A DNA stretch of 64,000 bases, taken from contig NZ_KV441807.1 in assembly GCF_001648595.1 (NCBI RefSeq), forward strand, positions 3,253 to 67,252, read 5' to 3'. A program made the position numbers and the translations under genes. The notes beneath the pieces are model-generated. The model was not told where the DNA came from, ran no database searches, and saw nothing but the letters and a program-made list of their open reading frames with translations. Shown in pieces: positions 35,652 to 43,906 of this stretch. Position 1 is the stretch's first letter, and each line of letters opens with the position of its first letter. Source of the DNA: Legionella bozemanae. Lineage in GTDB: Bacteria > Pseudomonadota > Gammaproteobacteria > Legionellales > Legionellaceae.

Positions 35652-36290
35652 ATGTTTAAAAAAATTGATGGAATAAAACAAAAAAATAGAGAAATATTAA
35701 TCAAGGCAATAACTGAGTTAGACGAAGTAACTTATGAGACGGTTTCGACTTATTTAATTCAGAAACTTGCAGAAGGCTCATTAAAACTAGATCCTAGTGC
35801 CTATAAGCCTGCCGATCCAACTATGCCAAATGGTGTTGGCCGATATCTTCTTTATGACCACCTTGATACATCTAAGCCTTTCTCCATATGGGTATTTGCA
35901 TTTGCGACAAAGCAAAAAACAACAATTCATGACCACAAATATAAAGGTACGGTTACTGTTCTAGAGGGGCCTATATCCGAGAAATACTACCATCCTACTG
36001 GTGAACACACTGCGCGACTCGTGAATCGTGTTGATCGTTATCAATTTCACAGCAATCGCGATGACTTAAGTGGGGTTTTTGTTCATCAGCTCAAACGAAG
36101 AAAAGCTCTAGGAGAAGGAGTGAGTGTCACTTTGCACATATACAATATGGAAGCCTATTTGGTGGGTCTTGAAGGCGAAAAAATGGATCGGAGAAATTTA
36201 AATATAATCTATTCCAAGGATAAAACAGTAAATAAGGAGAATATTCCTGCCTATTCAGAAGCTCATCCTGAATTAACCTATAGAATGTAG
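35652..36290 (+). CDS. Cupin-type cysteine dioxygenase-like protein
   Basis: The 212-residue protein belongs to the cupin superfamily near cysteine dioxygenase. The metal-binding HDHKYKGTVTVLEGPISEKYY (HxH near residue 98, the second motif with Tyr further on) and a later histidine in SGVFVHQLKRR form the expected three-His iron site of type I cysteine dioxygenases, which oxidise thiols with O2. It lies 48 bp behind the LepB-N-like gene with its own GGAAAAGGA site, so the two may be co-transcribed. Thiol substrate and partner are not evident. A small-thiol dioxygenase between effector genes is unusual; it may itself be an effector or a transferred gene. Confidence 0.7.
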   Translation: MFKKIDGIKQKNREILIKAITELDEVTYETVSTYLIQKLAEGSLKLDPSAYKPADPTMPNGVGRYLLYDHLDTSKPFSIWVFAFATKQKTTIHDHKYKGTVTVLEGPISEKYYHPTGEHTARLVNRVDRYQFHSNRDDLSGVFVHQLKRRKALGEGVSVTLHIYNMEAYLVGLEGEKMDRRNLNIIYSKDKTVNKENIPAYSEAHPELTYRM

Positions 36291-36407
36291 GCTTTCATTT
36301 TGCCTATTTTTACTTAATTTATGGAAATAAAATTAAATAAAAAAATTTACATATTGAATAAAAAAAAGCTAGAATTTAATTATGCTATCGTAATAATTTG
36401 AAATTAA

Positions 36408-38087
36408 ATGCCTATTACTCGACAGTTAATTGCAGCACAAGCTCCAAAAACGCAAGGAGATTGGTTTTCTGTTTCAGGAACGGTTGCAGATGCAGATGAT
36501 GGTCAGGGTATGCCTACCTGGCAATTTAGAATAAGTATTCTACCTACTCGAGAGAATGCATTGAAAGCTCTAAATGCTCTTGCTACTTTGGAACAATTTC
36601 AATCAACTCAGCATCCAGAGTTTAAAGTATTTTTACCCGACGACAATAATGATTTGAGTAGTTGGGATCCTACATTTAGGGGGGGAGATAGAGATCAAAG
36701 AGGGAAAGAGATCTGTGTGTATATGGAGCAAGTGCTGGGAAGGAATAAACCAGAGTACTATGAAGGGAATTATCCAAGCCCTGATTACTTAAAATCGTTA
36801 ATGTTAAGCATGTGGAAGGGTTTACAGGACGCTGGTGTAGAACTGGCATATAGTATTCCTTCCGAAGGAGAGAAAGAAGTACTTTGTGATTCAGGTCTAA
36901 TTACTCCATTTTGTTACAGCTCTTTTAAACCTTACCAACAGCGACATGGAATTTTGCATCAGGTGGAGAATTATAACCCAAAAGAATATCAGGATCCGTT
37001 GGAAGGGGTTTCTATTAGTTTAGAGGATTTGCAAGAATACAATATTCATCCTATTGGAGCAGTCAAATCAGCACAGCGCTTAATTTATCATCTTAATCAT
37101 TACCAGTTAAAAAAATTAGAGGCAGAACAAGAGCTTCAAGCTTTGTTACAGTCAGCAGAGAAAGAGGAGGACATTTCAGATACTCAATTCACAGATTATG
37201 GAGAAGTTATTACGGCATTAGATAACGTACTTGAGATGCCAATAGAAGGTGAAGAGGAAGCATTAACCGAGAGGCTACGAGAATACATTAATTTGGTTAA
37301 GGCAAAAGAAGTATCCATCGCGCTTCCATCACAAAGTACATTACCCGGAAAATTATTTTCAAAAGATCTTAGACTGCTGCAAGCTCTAGCTGACTTAGAA
37401 GACAAATCTGAAAAAAACATAAGGGCTAGACTTTTTTCTGCTTTTCCTCAGGAAGTGCAGCATGCTATTGTTTCTGCAGAAGGAGGAAGGGAAACATTTT
37501 ATGCTCTTTGTATTAAACATTTGTTTCAAAATATAAGTCAATCTCTTGAAAATGAAAAAAAATTAAGTGTCGATGAGATGATGAAACTTAACATCGATAT
37601 AGATCGGAAAAGTTGCGAAAAAGCATTTACTTACTATCCGCAAAAATTTCAACAAATATATCAAAAATTGGTACATTGTGAGCATGAAAAACAGATGATT
37701 TTGAAAGAGCATGAACGATTTGATTTATTGCCAAAACCGCCAAATAATTCACCCTATTATAGTGAGATAACGAGTAAAATAGAAGGCACTTTGGCACAAG
37801 CAAGAGCAATTTTAAATGATTATACAAGAGACAACTCATGGTTAAGCAGAGTCGCCCATGGTAATTGGAATAGACACCACCTTGAAGAAGTTAATGAAAT
37901 TGTTAAAGCAATTGATAACAGAACAATTTCTTCTATGGAAGAATTGTCAACACATTTAGCAGCAATTCCTTTAGCAAATCCTAAGGGGTCTTTAGCAAGA
38001 CGAATGGAATTTATTTTGTTGCCTTATGCACAAAGTTTGCAATATCCAGAGAGTAAAAAAGATGATGAAGTGTTTCACCCAGTTTAG
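36408..38087 (+). CDS. Hypothetical protein, effector candidate
   Basis: The 559-residue protein has no signal peptide. Its first 190 residues form an alpha/beta domain (WQFRISILPTRENALKALNA, GKEICVYMEQVLG, a Pro-rich YPSPDYLKS, then SSFKPYQQRHGIL). The order of elements loosely recalls OspF/SpvC phosphothreonine lyases, but the catalytic His of FHIS is Arg here and the catalytic Lys is not seen, so that activity is unlikely. Residues 200-430 are helical, with acidic coiled-coil stretches (KEEDISDTQ, EGEEEALTERLREY). The C-terminus is helical and basic. No family is recognised. It is set among effector genes; no PmrA site is clear. Confidence 0.55.
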   Translation: MPITRQLIAAQAPKTQGDWFSVSGTVADADDGQGMPTWQFRISILPTRENALKALNALATLEQFQSTQHPEFKVFLPDDNNDLSSWDPTFRGGDRDQRGKEICVYMEQVLGRNKPEYYEGNYPSPDYLKSLMLSMWKGLQDAGVELAYSIPSEGEKEVLCDSGLITPFCYSSFKPYQQRHGILHQVENYNPKEYQDPLEGVSISLEDLQEYNIHPIGAVKSAQRLIYHLNHYQLKKLEAEQELQALLQSAEKEEDISDTQFTDYGEVITALDNVLEMPIEGEEEALTERLREYINLVKAKEVSIALPSQSTLPGKLFSKDLRLLQALADLEDKSEKNIRARLFSAFPQEVQHAIVSAEGGRETFYALCIKHLFQNISQSLENEKKLSVDEMMKLNIDIDRKSCEKAFTYYPQKFQQIYQKLVHCEHEKQMILKEHERFDLLPKPPNNSPYYSEITSKIEGTLAQARAILNDYTRDNSWLSRVAHGNWNRHHLEEVNEIVKAIDNRTISSMEELSTHLAAIPLANPKGSLARRMEFILLPYAQSLQYPESKKDDEVFHPV

Positions 38088-38205
38088 AAATAACAACACC
38101 ATAATTAATACTTTTTGATCTGATTATGGTATAGAAGTATTGCGCATGCCATTTTGATCGTATAGATTACAGGTTAAGCGAAATAAAAACTAAGGGACTA
38201 ATGTT
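38088..38205. other. Intergenic, no gene recognised
   Basis: This short AT-rich spacer leads to the possible 30-residue gene. Nothing further is seen. Confidence 0.3.
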
Positions 38206-38298
38206 ATGTCAAAATGCTTCATTCCAACCATAAAGAAAATAGTTTATCCAATCACAAAACCATTCTGTACCTGGTGTAAAGACTCAATAATCCGTTAA
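38206..38298 (+). CDS. Possible 30-residue Cys-containing peptide
   Basis: A frame of 30 codons starts at an ATG with AAGGGA ten bases upstream and encodes MSKCFIPTIKKIVYPITKPF followed by CTWCKDSIIR. It is basic and amphipathic, with a CxxC-type pair. Very short frames arise by chance; the ribosome-binding site and the clean composition argue for expression, nothing else does. Confidence 0.3.
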   Translation: MSKCFIPTIKKIVYPITKPFCTWCKDSIIR

Positions 38299-38425
38299 CA
38301 ATAAAGAAAATTTAAATAGCCTTTCCCTTTATAAAAATCATTCAAATGATAAGGGAAGTTTATACTGCCAATGTAATTTGCATAAGAAAACGTCAAGGAA
38401 TATAAAAACAAAAAAAGGAGCCAAT

Positions 38426-40108
38426 ATGTTTGATGTAGATAATAGTGGTAAAGGCAATTGTATGTATTATGCTTATAGCATTTCCTTAATGTATTATTTA
38501 CGAGCTAAAAATGCTCCTGATATTACAGAAAATATTTTTAACAAGTTAAAGCTTAAAGAGGATGAAAAAATTCTTTTGCGGACATTATTGTCTAAGAACC
38601 CAAATTATCAATTCACCTCTCGTGAAATCAAAACCATTATTGAACCTATTCTTGGAAAGGCTACTCGAGATTTGGCAGCTGAATATACAGTACGCGAGTT
38701 TAAATTGTCTCCTCATGATTCTCCCTTATTTACTTCAGCGAAATACGGCTTGGAATTTTGTTTCCGACAAGCACTGTTGGAGAATGGTTCGGAACTGCAT
38801 GAGCTGATTGATCATGGATTTACTAACCCTGATTATACTGCAGCTGAAATATATAAGATGAGCGGCACCGATCGTGCGATGACAGAGCATGCAATTGCAA
38901 GAGTCCCGCATATAATTGAAGAGTTTAATCGCCTGTGGGCCATTAAGGTAGAGGAACTCAAAAAAGAAGAGAAGCAGTTTTCTGAAAAAGAAATTAAGGT
39001 CTATAAAGAAAAACTTTTTGATAATATCTTGAGAGATGAAACAGTTCACTTCTTTTTAGCAGAGAATGAAAAATATTTGAACCTGTACAAAGAACACTTA
39101 CAAAAAGAATATGTATGGGGCTCAGAAGAAACTCTTTTAGTTTTACACCGTGCAATACAAGGCGAGCGTATGGTGCGAAACGAAAAGGGAACTATTGACG
39201 CGTTTTACGATACTGAGATTGTGTTACATATTCATAGAAATGGCAGCAGTCCTTTTTTTCAAGCCAGAAGCCCAGATATGATTTTGAATAATCAAAGTGA
39301 TATTCATTGGACTTCTACAGTTCCTGATTCAATATTCACAACAAAATTAACAGACAAAGAGCAAAAGCTTTTCGAAATACTTGATGAATTACGCATGATG
39401 CATTCTAAGATTTCAATCGAAAAGAATACGATTGAACATGATTTGCTATCTACTTTGATAAAACAAATGGATTTAATTTATGCTAATCCAAGTTATGCAA
39501 TGAAAGAAAAAGCGATGGAATCTGTCTTTCAGCTTGTTGGTAAGTTAATCATTAAATTAGGGGCTGATCCCTCTTGGAGACTGCTACTTGGTAATTTGCT
39601 TTCTGTGTTTATTGAGTGTACCCCCAAATTTTTAGCAGACAAACCAATGAGTATAGAAAGCAAAGAGTCACCCCCTAAGGAGTCATCTGATAAAGAACTA
39701 ATCTCGAAACACGCTCAAATAAGTTCTTTAAGTAAATTTTCTCATCATACTTTATTTAAAAAATCGGAAGAATCTTTGCCCAAAACATATCCTCAAGAAG
39801 TTGCTCGTTATATTTCCGAAGCGAAACAGAGTGGTCCCAAAGTAGCTAAAGCGATGAGACAAATATATCAAGAAGGGCTTGAAGGTAATAAAAAGTACAC
39901 TCCTGAGAAATGTAGAGAAATTGCGTTACAGTATCTTAGTTATGTAAAACATAAACAGCGTCATTTTATGCTGACAGAGGTACATCACTTTATAAAAGAA
40001 ATGGACGAAATTATAAAACAAAAAGAAGAGAACATTAACAGCGATATGGAACATTTGGATGTCATGGACAAAAATGCCGTTAGAGATGCTGCAATGTCAT
40101 TGATGTGA
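38426..40108 (+). CDS. Lot-type OTU deubiquitinase (Dot/Icm effector candidate)
   Basis: The ATG at 38426 has AGGAG five bases upstream and gives 560 residues. OTU peptidases cleave ubiquitin with a Cys-His pair. The N-terminus has the OTU nucleophile motif DNSGKGNCMYYAYS (Asp5, Cys12; canonical DGDGNCLF), and the His motif is SDIHWTS (His294). The 282-residue gap between Cys and His, filled by helices with long heptads, is much larger than in normal OTU domains. It matches the insertion that defines the Legionella Lot family (LotB/Ceg23, LotC). The rest is helical with a Ser/Pro/Lys-rich linker (about 415-440). A host ubiquitin substrate is likely; chain preference cannot be read. Confidence 0.78.
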   Translation: MFDVDNSGKGNCMYYAYSISLMYYLRAKNAPDITENIFNKLKLKEDEKILLRTLLSKNPNYQFTSREIKTIIEPILGKATRDLAAEYTVREFKLSPHDSPLFTSAKYGLEFCFRQALLENGSELHELIDHGFTNPDYTAAEIYKMSGTDRAMTEHAIARVPHIIEEFNRLWAIKVEELKKEEKQFSEKEIKVYKEKLFDNILRDETVHFFLAENEKYLNLYKEHLQKEYVWGSEETLLVLHRAIQGERMVRNEKGTIDAFYDTEIVLHIHRNGSSPFFQARSPDMILNNQSDIHWTSTVPDSIFTTKLTDKEQKLFEILDELRMMHSKISIEKNTIEHDLLSTLIKQMDLIYANPSYAMKEKAMESVFQLVGKLIIKLGADPSWRLLLGNLLSVFIECTPKFLADKPMSIESKESPPKESSDKELISKHAQISSLSKFSHHTLFKKSEESLPKTYPQEVARYISEAKQSGPKVAKAMRQIYQEGLEGNKKYTPEKCREIALQYLSYVKHKQRHFMLTEVHHFIKEMDEIIKQKEENINSDMEHLDVMDKNAVRDAAMSLM

Positions 40109-40174
40109 GATGTTGATAGAGTAAAAGGTTGGTAATTTACCCATGGCCGTCAAGCGAAGCAGAAAGCGGGTGTT

Positions 40175-40257
40175 GTCATTTCTGCGAAGGCAGGAATCCA
40201 TCCATGATGAAGTATATTGCCAATATAGAAATGGATCCCCGCCTGCGCGGGGATGAC
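40175..40257. repeat. REP-like palindromic element
   Basis: A 27-bp imperfect inverted repeat, GTCATTTCTGCGAAGGCAGG/AATCCAT against ATGGATCCCCGCCTGCGCGG/GGATGAC, is separated by about 29 bp. The GTCATTCCCGCGCAGGCGGGAATCCA-type arms are widespread in proteobacteria as small non-autonomous palindromes. It lies downstream of the OTU gene and can form a long hairpin. Confidence 0.8.
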
Positions 40258-40341
40258 AGAGTTACTTGCAATTGAGTAGAATGAAACACCAATACTCTTG
40301 GTTTGACGGATGGGTAATTCATCCAATCTTTTGCTCATTGA

Positions 40342-41010
40342 TTAGTGGTTTAAATAATCAATTTCATCATCTTCTGAATCTTCTGGGCCTGCTAAAAACT
40401 TATCTTCATAATCAATCACAAAACCGGCAAAAATTCGAACGATGCGATCGTCGATTTTTTCAGGGTAGTGTACAGAAACATTCCAGCTTTTGTCACCAAA
40501 GTTTCGATTGAATTCGGCAATTGGGTGGGGGTTATTAGTTGAAGATAAAATGACAAATCGGTCAAAGCTTGGATTTGCATAAGCAAAGCCAATTTCAGTC
40601 GCTTTTCCTGCTTCATCATAGTCATAAATAGTAAATTTTGCAGATTCAAGAGTTGCTAAATTGCCATCAATAAAGCCAATTTGCACGCCACGTGTATCAT
40701 AAATATCAATCTCTTTGGCCCAAGGATATAAAGAACCTAAGGAAATGATTCGTGTAATACCAGTTGCTTGCCATCCATCTTTATTGGATAAATCATAATT
40801 TGTTCGGATACGAAATGCGCTTTTTTTTACTGATCCAGGATAGGTCTCTTTTTGGAGGGATTTAATCTGATAAATTTCAGAAAATTTATATACATCTTTT
40901 GTAACTACAAAATCATAAGGATGGTCTTCGTGAACACCATAACTGTTAGCTAGAGTTGCATAGGATATTGTAAATAGGATAGACAAAAATGATATCAATA
41001 ATTTACGCAT
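40342..41010 (-). CDS. Secreted hypothetical protein
   Basis: The 222-residue product has a Sec signal peptide (MRKLLISFLSILFTISYATL, cleaved near ANS). The mature part contains repeating beta strands with DYxxxDKFL-like spacing (NYDLSNKDGWQATGITRIIS, IDIYDTRGVQIGFIDGNL, FTIYDYDEAGKATEIGFAYA), similar to LURP-one/scramblase-like or Tubby-like beta-barrel proteins, although no motif is decisive. The C-terminus is acidic (DSEDDEIDY). No family can be assigned with confidence. It probably acts in the periplasm or outside the cell. Confidence 0.65.
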   Translation of the reverse strand: MRKLLISFLSILFTISYATLANSYGVHEDHPYDFVVTKDVYKFSEIYQIKSLQKETYPGSVKKSAFRIRTNYDLSNKDGWQATGITRIISLGSLYPWAKEIDIYDTRGVQIGFIDGNLATLESAKFTIYDYDEAGKATEIGFAYANPSFDRFVILSSTNNPHPIAEFNRNFGDKSWNVSVHYPEKIDDRIVRIFAGFVIDYEDKFLAGPEDSEDDEIDYLNH

Positions 41011-41268
41011 TTAGAACCCCTTAAATAATATTTGGAAATACCAATTTGAAAACTATGAAAAATAAATAAAAATATAAAAAATTCAATATCTTTCACAGAC
41101 CTCCTGAGAGGTGGAGTGTATAGTAAATCAAATTGATCGTGGAATAAATTGTTTCTAGGAGTTCAATGATTTTTTAAGCAAGGCTTAGTTGTTTTTGATT
41201 TAAAAAAAAGCTAATTGTTAAATTATAATCTATAGTTATAACACCATCATTTAAAAAGGGAATTTGCT

Positions 41269-41427
41269 ATGAACTTAATTCTATTAATTGTTTTAATTGT
41301 TCTTTTGCTCGCTGTCCTTCCCACTTGGCCTTATAGTAGCGGTTGGGGATATTATCCTAGTGGTGGTATAGGTTTAATCCTTGTTATTTTGATTATTGTA
41401 TTGCTGTTACGTGGCGGCGCTCCTTAA
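41269..41427 (+). CDS. DUF3309 small membrane protein
   Basis: A 52-residue protein starts at the ATG at 41269, eight bases after AAGGG. The sequence has two hydrophobic helices, NLILLIVLIVLLLAVLP and IGLILVILIIVLLLRGG, joined by TWPYSSGWGYYPSGG. The motif LPTWPYSxGWGYxPSGG is the hallmark of DUF3309, a tiny inner-membrane family of unknown role found in many proteobacteria, often in stress-induced settings. It stands alone upstream of the RhoGAP gene, which runs the other way. Confidence 0.9.
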   Translation: MNLILLIVLIVLLLAVLPTWPYSSGWGYYPSGGIGLILVILIIVLLLRGGAP

Positions 41428-41509
41428 ATAATAGGAGTTTTTTCGTTTATTAGCTGCAAAGTTCTCTCAAGCCTTTGCCATTATATTGGCTTGAGAGAAA
41501 AAATACATG

Positions 41510-42703
41510 TTACTTCGGGTTTCCTAAACTAACAGTATGCTGATCCTCATAATCAGTTTCTTCGTCCTCAACCACTTCATCTTCTTCTGGAATAGGAAAT
41601 AAAAGAGTAGATGGGATCGTGCTGCTGCCAGACTCAAAAATGCTGAATTGGGTGAGATTTGAATCACTGGATTTACCTCTTACTGTTCTTACTCCATCCC
41701 CAGAAAGAGATATAAGATTGATTTCTTCTTGTATTTTTTGACATCCACGATTAATCAATGAAATTTGAGGAATTAATTCAGCAATCCTGAGGTTGAGTTC
41801 ATTCATTTCTTCTTTTAATGGCTTTAATTGTTTACTTAATTCTTTCTTTGCTTTTCTTTTAATGGAATGATCGAGTAATTGTTTTTCTATAGCCTCCATC
41901 TGGATTTTGAGTGTTGATGTTTGCAGCATCAAACTTTTCATGGGAACCGTTACTGCTTCTTTGGAAGCTTCTTTCATATGTTCTAATTGTTCACGTATAG
42001 AATCTCTAGTGCTTGCTAAATGCTCCAATTTATCAGTATGACGCTTTTTAAAATCATAGTTCCATTTTTTATCTGTAATGTAATTTTCTAATACAGGAGT
42101 TAACTGGCTTATAAATCCACTGAGTCCCAAAAAATCTGTTTCAAGGAAGAGATTTAAAACTTCGGTCAAACGGGGAGCCATAATAATGGCAAGATTATTG
42201 TACGTCATGAGATTGGTATCTTGGAACGTACCTGCTTGATGCATTAAATAGCAGTAATGATCAAGAATTTCTCCTGCGCGTTGATGATCTATTCTTTTCG
42301 AACGTAATAGAGCACGAATAAACTCATCGAATAATTCACCTGCTTTTATAAGATCTTCTTCTTTTTGAACCTTCAATAAAGACTTTAATTTTTTAGAGAA
42401 GATGACCAGCTCGCTATCTGCAGGATCTAATATTGGGCTGCCTTTAAAAACAGCAGGTATCATTCCTAAAATATTATGGAGATGCAAACTATCTATTTTA
42501 TTTTTTTTAATCACATAATGGCTTAGAATATCCACATCAAATTGTTCACGGATAAGCTGATCAAGTAATCTTTGTGACTCTTCTTTTGCTCCTGCGACTC
42601 GAAAAACTCCAGGAGTATTTAATAACTCTGGATTTTGGGCGGTTAATTTCACAATGGAGCGGAGTACATTCACTATTACATGTGTATTGTAGGGACCAGG
42701 CAT
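41510..42703 (-). CDS. RhoGAP-domain protein, putative Dot/Icm effector
   Basis: Residues 1-180 form a eukaryotic-type RhoGAP domain, which speeds GTP hydrolysis by Rho-family GTPases. The arginine-finger motif is PGVFRVAGAKEESQRLL (Arg35; eukaryotic GIFRxSG). The second hallmark TYNNLAIIMAPRL (near 165) matches the conserved M...NLAxxFxPxL segment. The domain starts at the very N-terminus. A long coiled coil (about 215-325) and an acidic, Glu-rich tail (IPEEDEVVEDEETDYEDQ) follow; the latter resembles the E-block of Dot/Icm signals. Such domains in bacteria act on host GTPases. A PmrA-like site upstream is weak. The substrate (Rho, Rac or Cdc42) is unknown. Confidence 0.8.
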   Translation of the reverse strand: MPGPYNTHVIVNVLRSIVKLTAQNPELLNTPGVFRVAGAKEESQRLLDQLIREQFDVDILSHYVIKKNKIDSLHLHNILGMIPAVFKGSPILDPADSELVIFSKKLKSLLKVQKEEDLIKAGELFDEFIRALLRSKRIDHQRAGEILDHYCYLMHQAGTFQDTNLMTYNNLAIIMAPRLTEVLNLFLETDFLGLSGFISQLTPVLENYITDKKWNYDFKKRHTDKLEHLASTRDSIREQLEHMKEASKEAVTVPMKSLMLQTSTLKIQMEAIEKQLLDHSIKRKAKKELSKQLKPLKEEMNELNLRIAELIPQISLINRGCQKIQEEINLISLSGDGVRTVRGKSSDSNLTQFSIFESGSSTIPSTLLFPIPEEDEVVEDEETDYEDQHTVSLGNPK

Positions 42704-43028
42704 TTAAATTCTCCGGATAAAAATGAATGATTAATATATAACCTCCCCCATTAAACTTGATACTGCGTTGCAAGCTCACTCGGCTATACATTTCTTCGCC
42801 TCGTTCACCGGCGTCTTGTCTAAAGCTTAGGGGGTAACATTATAAGATCCTTGTTTCTAATATTTTCAAAAACTGAAAACTCTTAAAAAAAGCTTAAAAT
42901 TGCCTAGAACTATGTTAGTAAGTTTTCTTATCCAATAATGTATTAGGTAGGAGTAAAATCGGTTATCAAAACAGGCTTAGCAAAAGCTAATGTTTCTGTG
43001 CAATTTTCATTAGGACTCTTGCATCCTG
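42704..43028. other. RhoGAP upstream region
   Basis: No gene is seen. On the minus strand two TTAAG halves lie 11 bp apart (about 42882-42897), a weak PmrA-box candidate 180 bp before the RhoGAP start. The T-rich surroundings lower its weight. Confidence 0.35.
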
Positions 43029-43382
43029 TTAGACCTTAACAACCATATTAAATCCTCCATAAATCAAACGCTTGCCATCAAAAGGCATGGGATTACTATC
43101 TGGTTTTAAGCGGGGATCTTCCATGACTTTTTTCATTCCCTCATCACGAACTTGTTTCGATGGCCAAAGAATCCATGAAAAAACGACTATTTCATCTTCT
43201 TTGCACTTCACTGCCATTGGAAAAGAAGTAATTTTGCCTTCTGGAACATCATCCCCCCAGCATTCAACCAATTGTAAGGCACCATGTTCTTTAAAGACTA
43301 CAGCAGCTTTTGTTGCATGTTCAATGTATTGTGCTTTATTAGCTTTCGGTACTGCAGCAACAAATCCATCCACATAATTCAT
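43029..43382 (-). CDS. DUF1428 family protein
   Basis: The 117-residue product starts with MNYVDGFVAAVPKANKAQYI and ends in a GKRLIYGGF segment, both typical of DUF1428, a small alpha-beta ferredoxin-like family with a VECWGDDVPEG loop and conserved PFDGKR. The family is widespread in soil and environmental bacteria, and its role is unknown. It is monocistronic. A palindromic repeat lies behind its promoter side. Confidence 0.9.
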   Translation of the reverse strand: MNYVDGFVAAVPKANKAQYIEHATKAAVVFKEHGALQLVECWGDDVPEGKITSFPMAVKCKEDEIVVFSWILWPSKQVRDEGMKKVMEDPRLKPDSNPMPFDGKRLIYGGFNMVVKV

Positions 43383-43603
43383 AAAAAACTCCTTTTAATT
43401 TATGAAAATACAACAGATTATTAATATGGCACATTTAGTTCTATTATTCCAAATTTATGATGCCAACACAGATGTATCCTAATTTTAAAAATAGTACTTA
43501 TCGTTGTATTCCAATAAGCGCGGCACTTCATTTTCCCTGTGAGTTTGAAACTGAATCTTCTGTACATCACTGAAAACCAGTTCAACTTTATTCTGACGTT
43601 CTG

Positions 43604-43782
43604 CCCCACGACTTGTTCCTGAGCGATCCACGCGAAATTTACTCCTCAACGTATCGCGCATAAAGCGTAGTACGTTGAGAACGTTGAGTATAGTTCATTT
43701 AAAACATTCAAATTTCGTGTGGTTCTCTCAGGGCTTGTTCGCGGGATCCGGGGCGTAGGCAGAAATGTGCTCAAGAGACAGG
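43604..43782. repeat. Palindromic repeat element, copy C (shortened)
   Basis: Left arm CTTGTTCCTGAGCGATCC and right arm (reading GGTTCTCTCAGGGCTTGTTC) are the same inverted ends as in the 9.2 kb copy. The internal ACGTATCGCGCATAAAGCG arm and the AACGTTGAGTATAGTTCATT segment are shared too, but about 90 bp of the centre are missing. After the core (to 43746) a GTAGGCAGAAATGTGCTCAA segment also flanks the 45.9 kb copy in opposite orientation. It lies just upstream of htpX. Confidence 0.75.
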
Positions 43783-43906
43783 AGGTTGAAAAGAGCTCTA
43801 ATATTGAAGTGACAAAAAATAAACCTACCAAAATCATAGAACAATCTATAATTAAGATAAGGAAGAGGAATAACAATTAGAGGTTTAAGAAAAGAGGAAT
43901 AATGTT

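Noticed and set aside
40150-40338. 62-codon minus frame with VIPAQAGIH and GWIPAFAEMT
   Set aside because: This is the standard spurious translation of the palindromic REP-type element, not a gene.
42561-42791. 76-codon minus frame overlapping the RhoGAP start
   Set aside because: The RhoGAP frame carries the domain motifs; this one has none.
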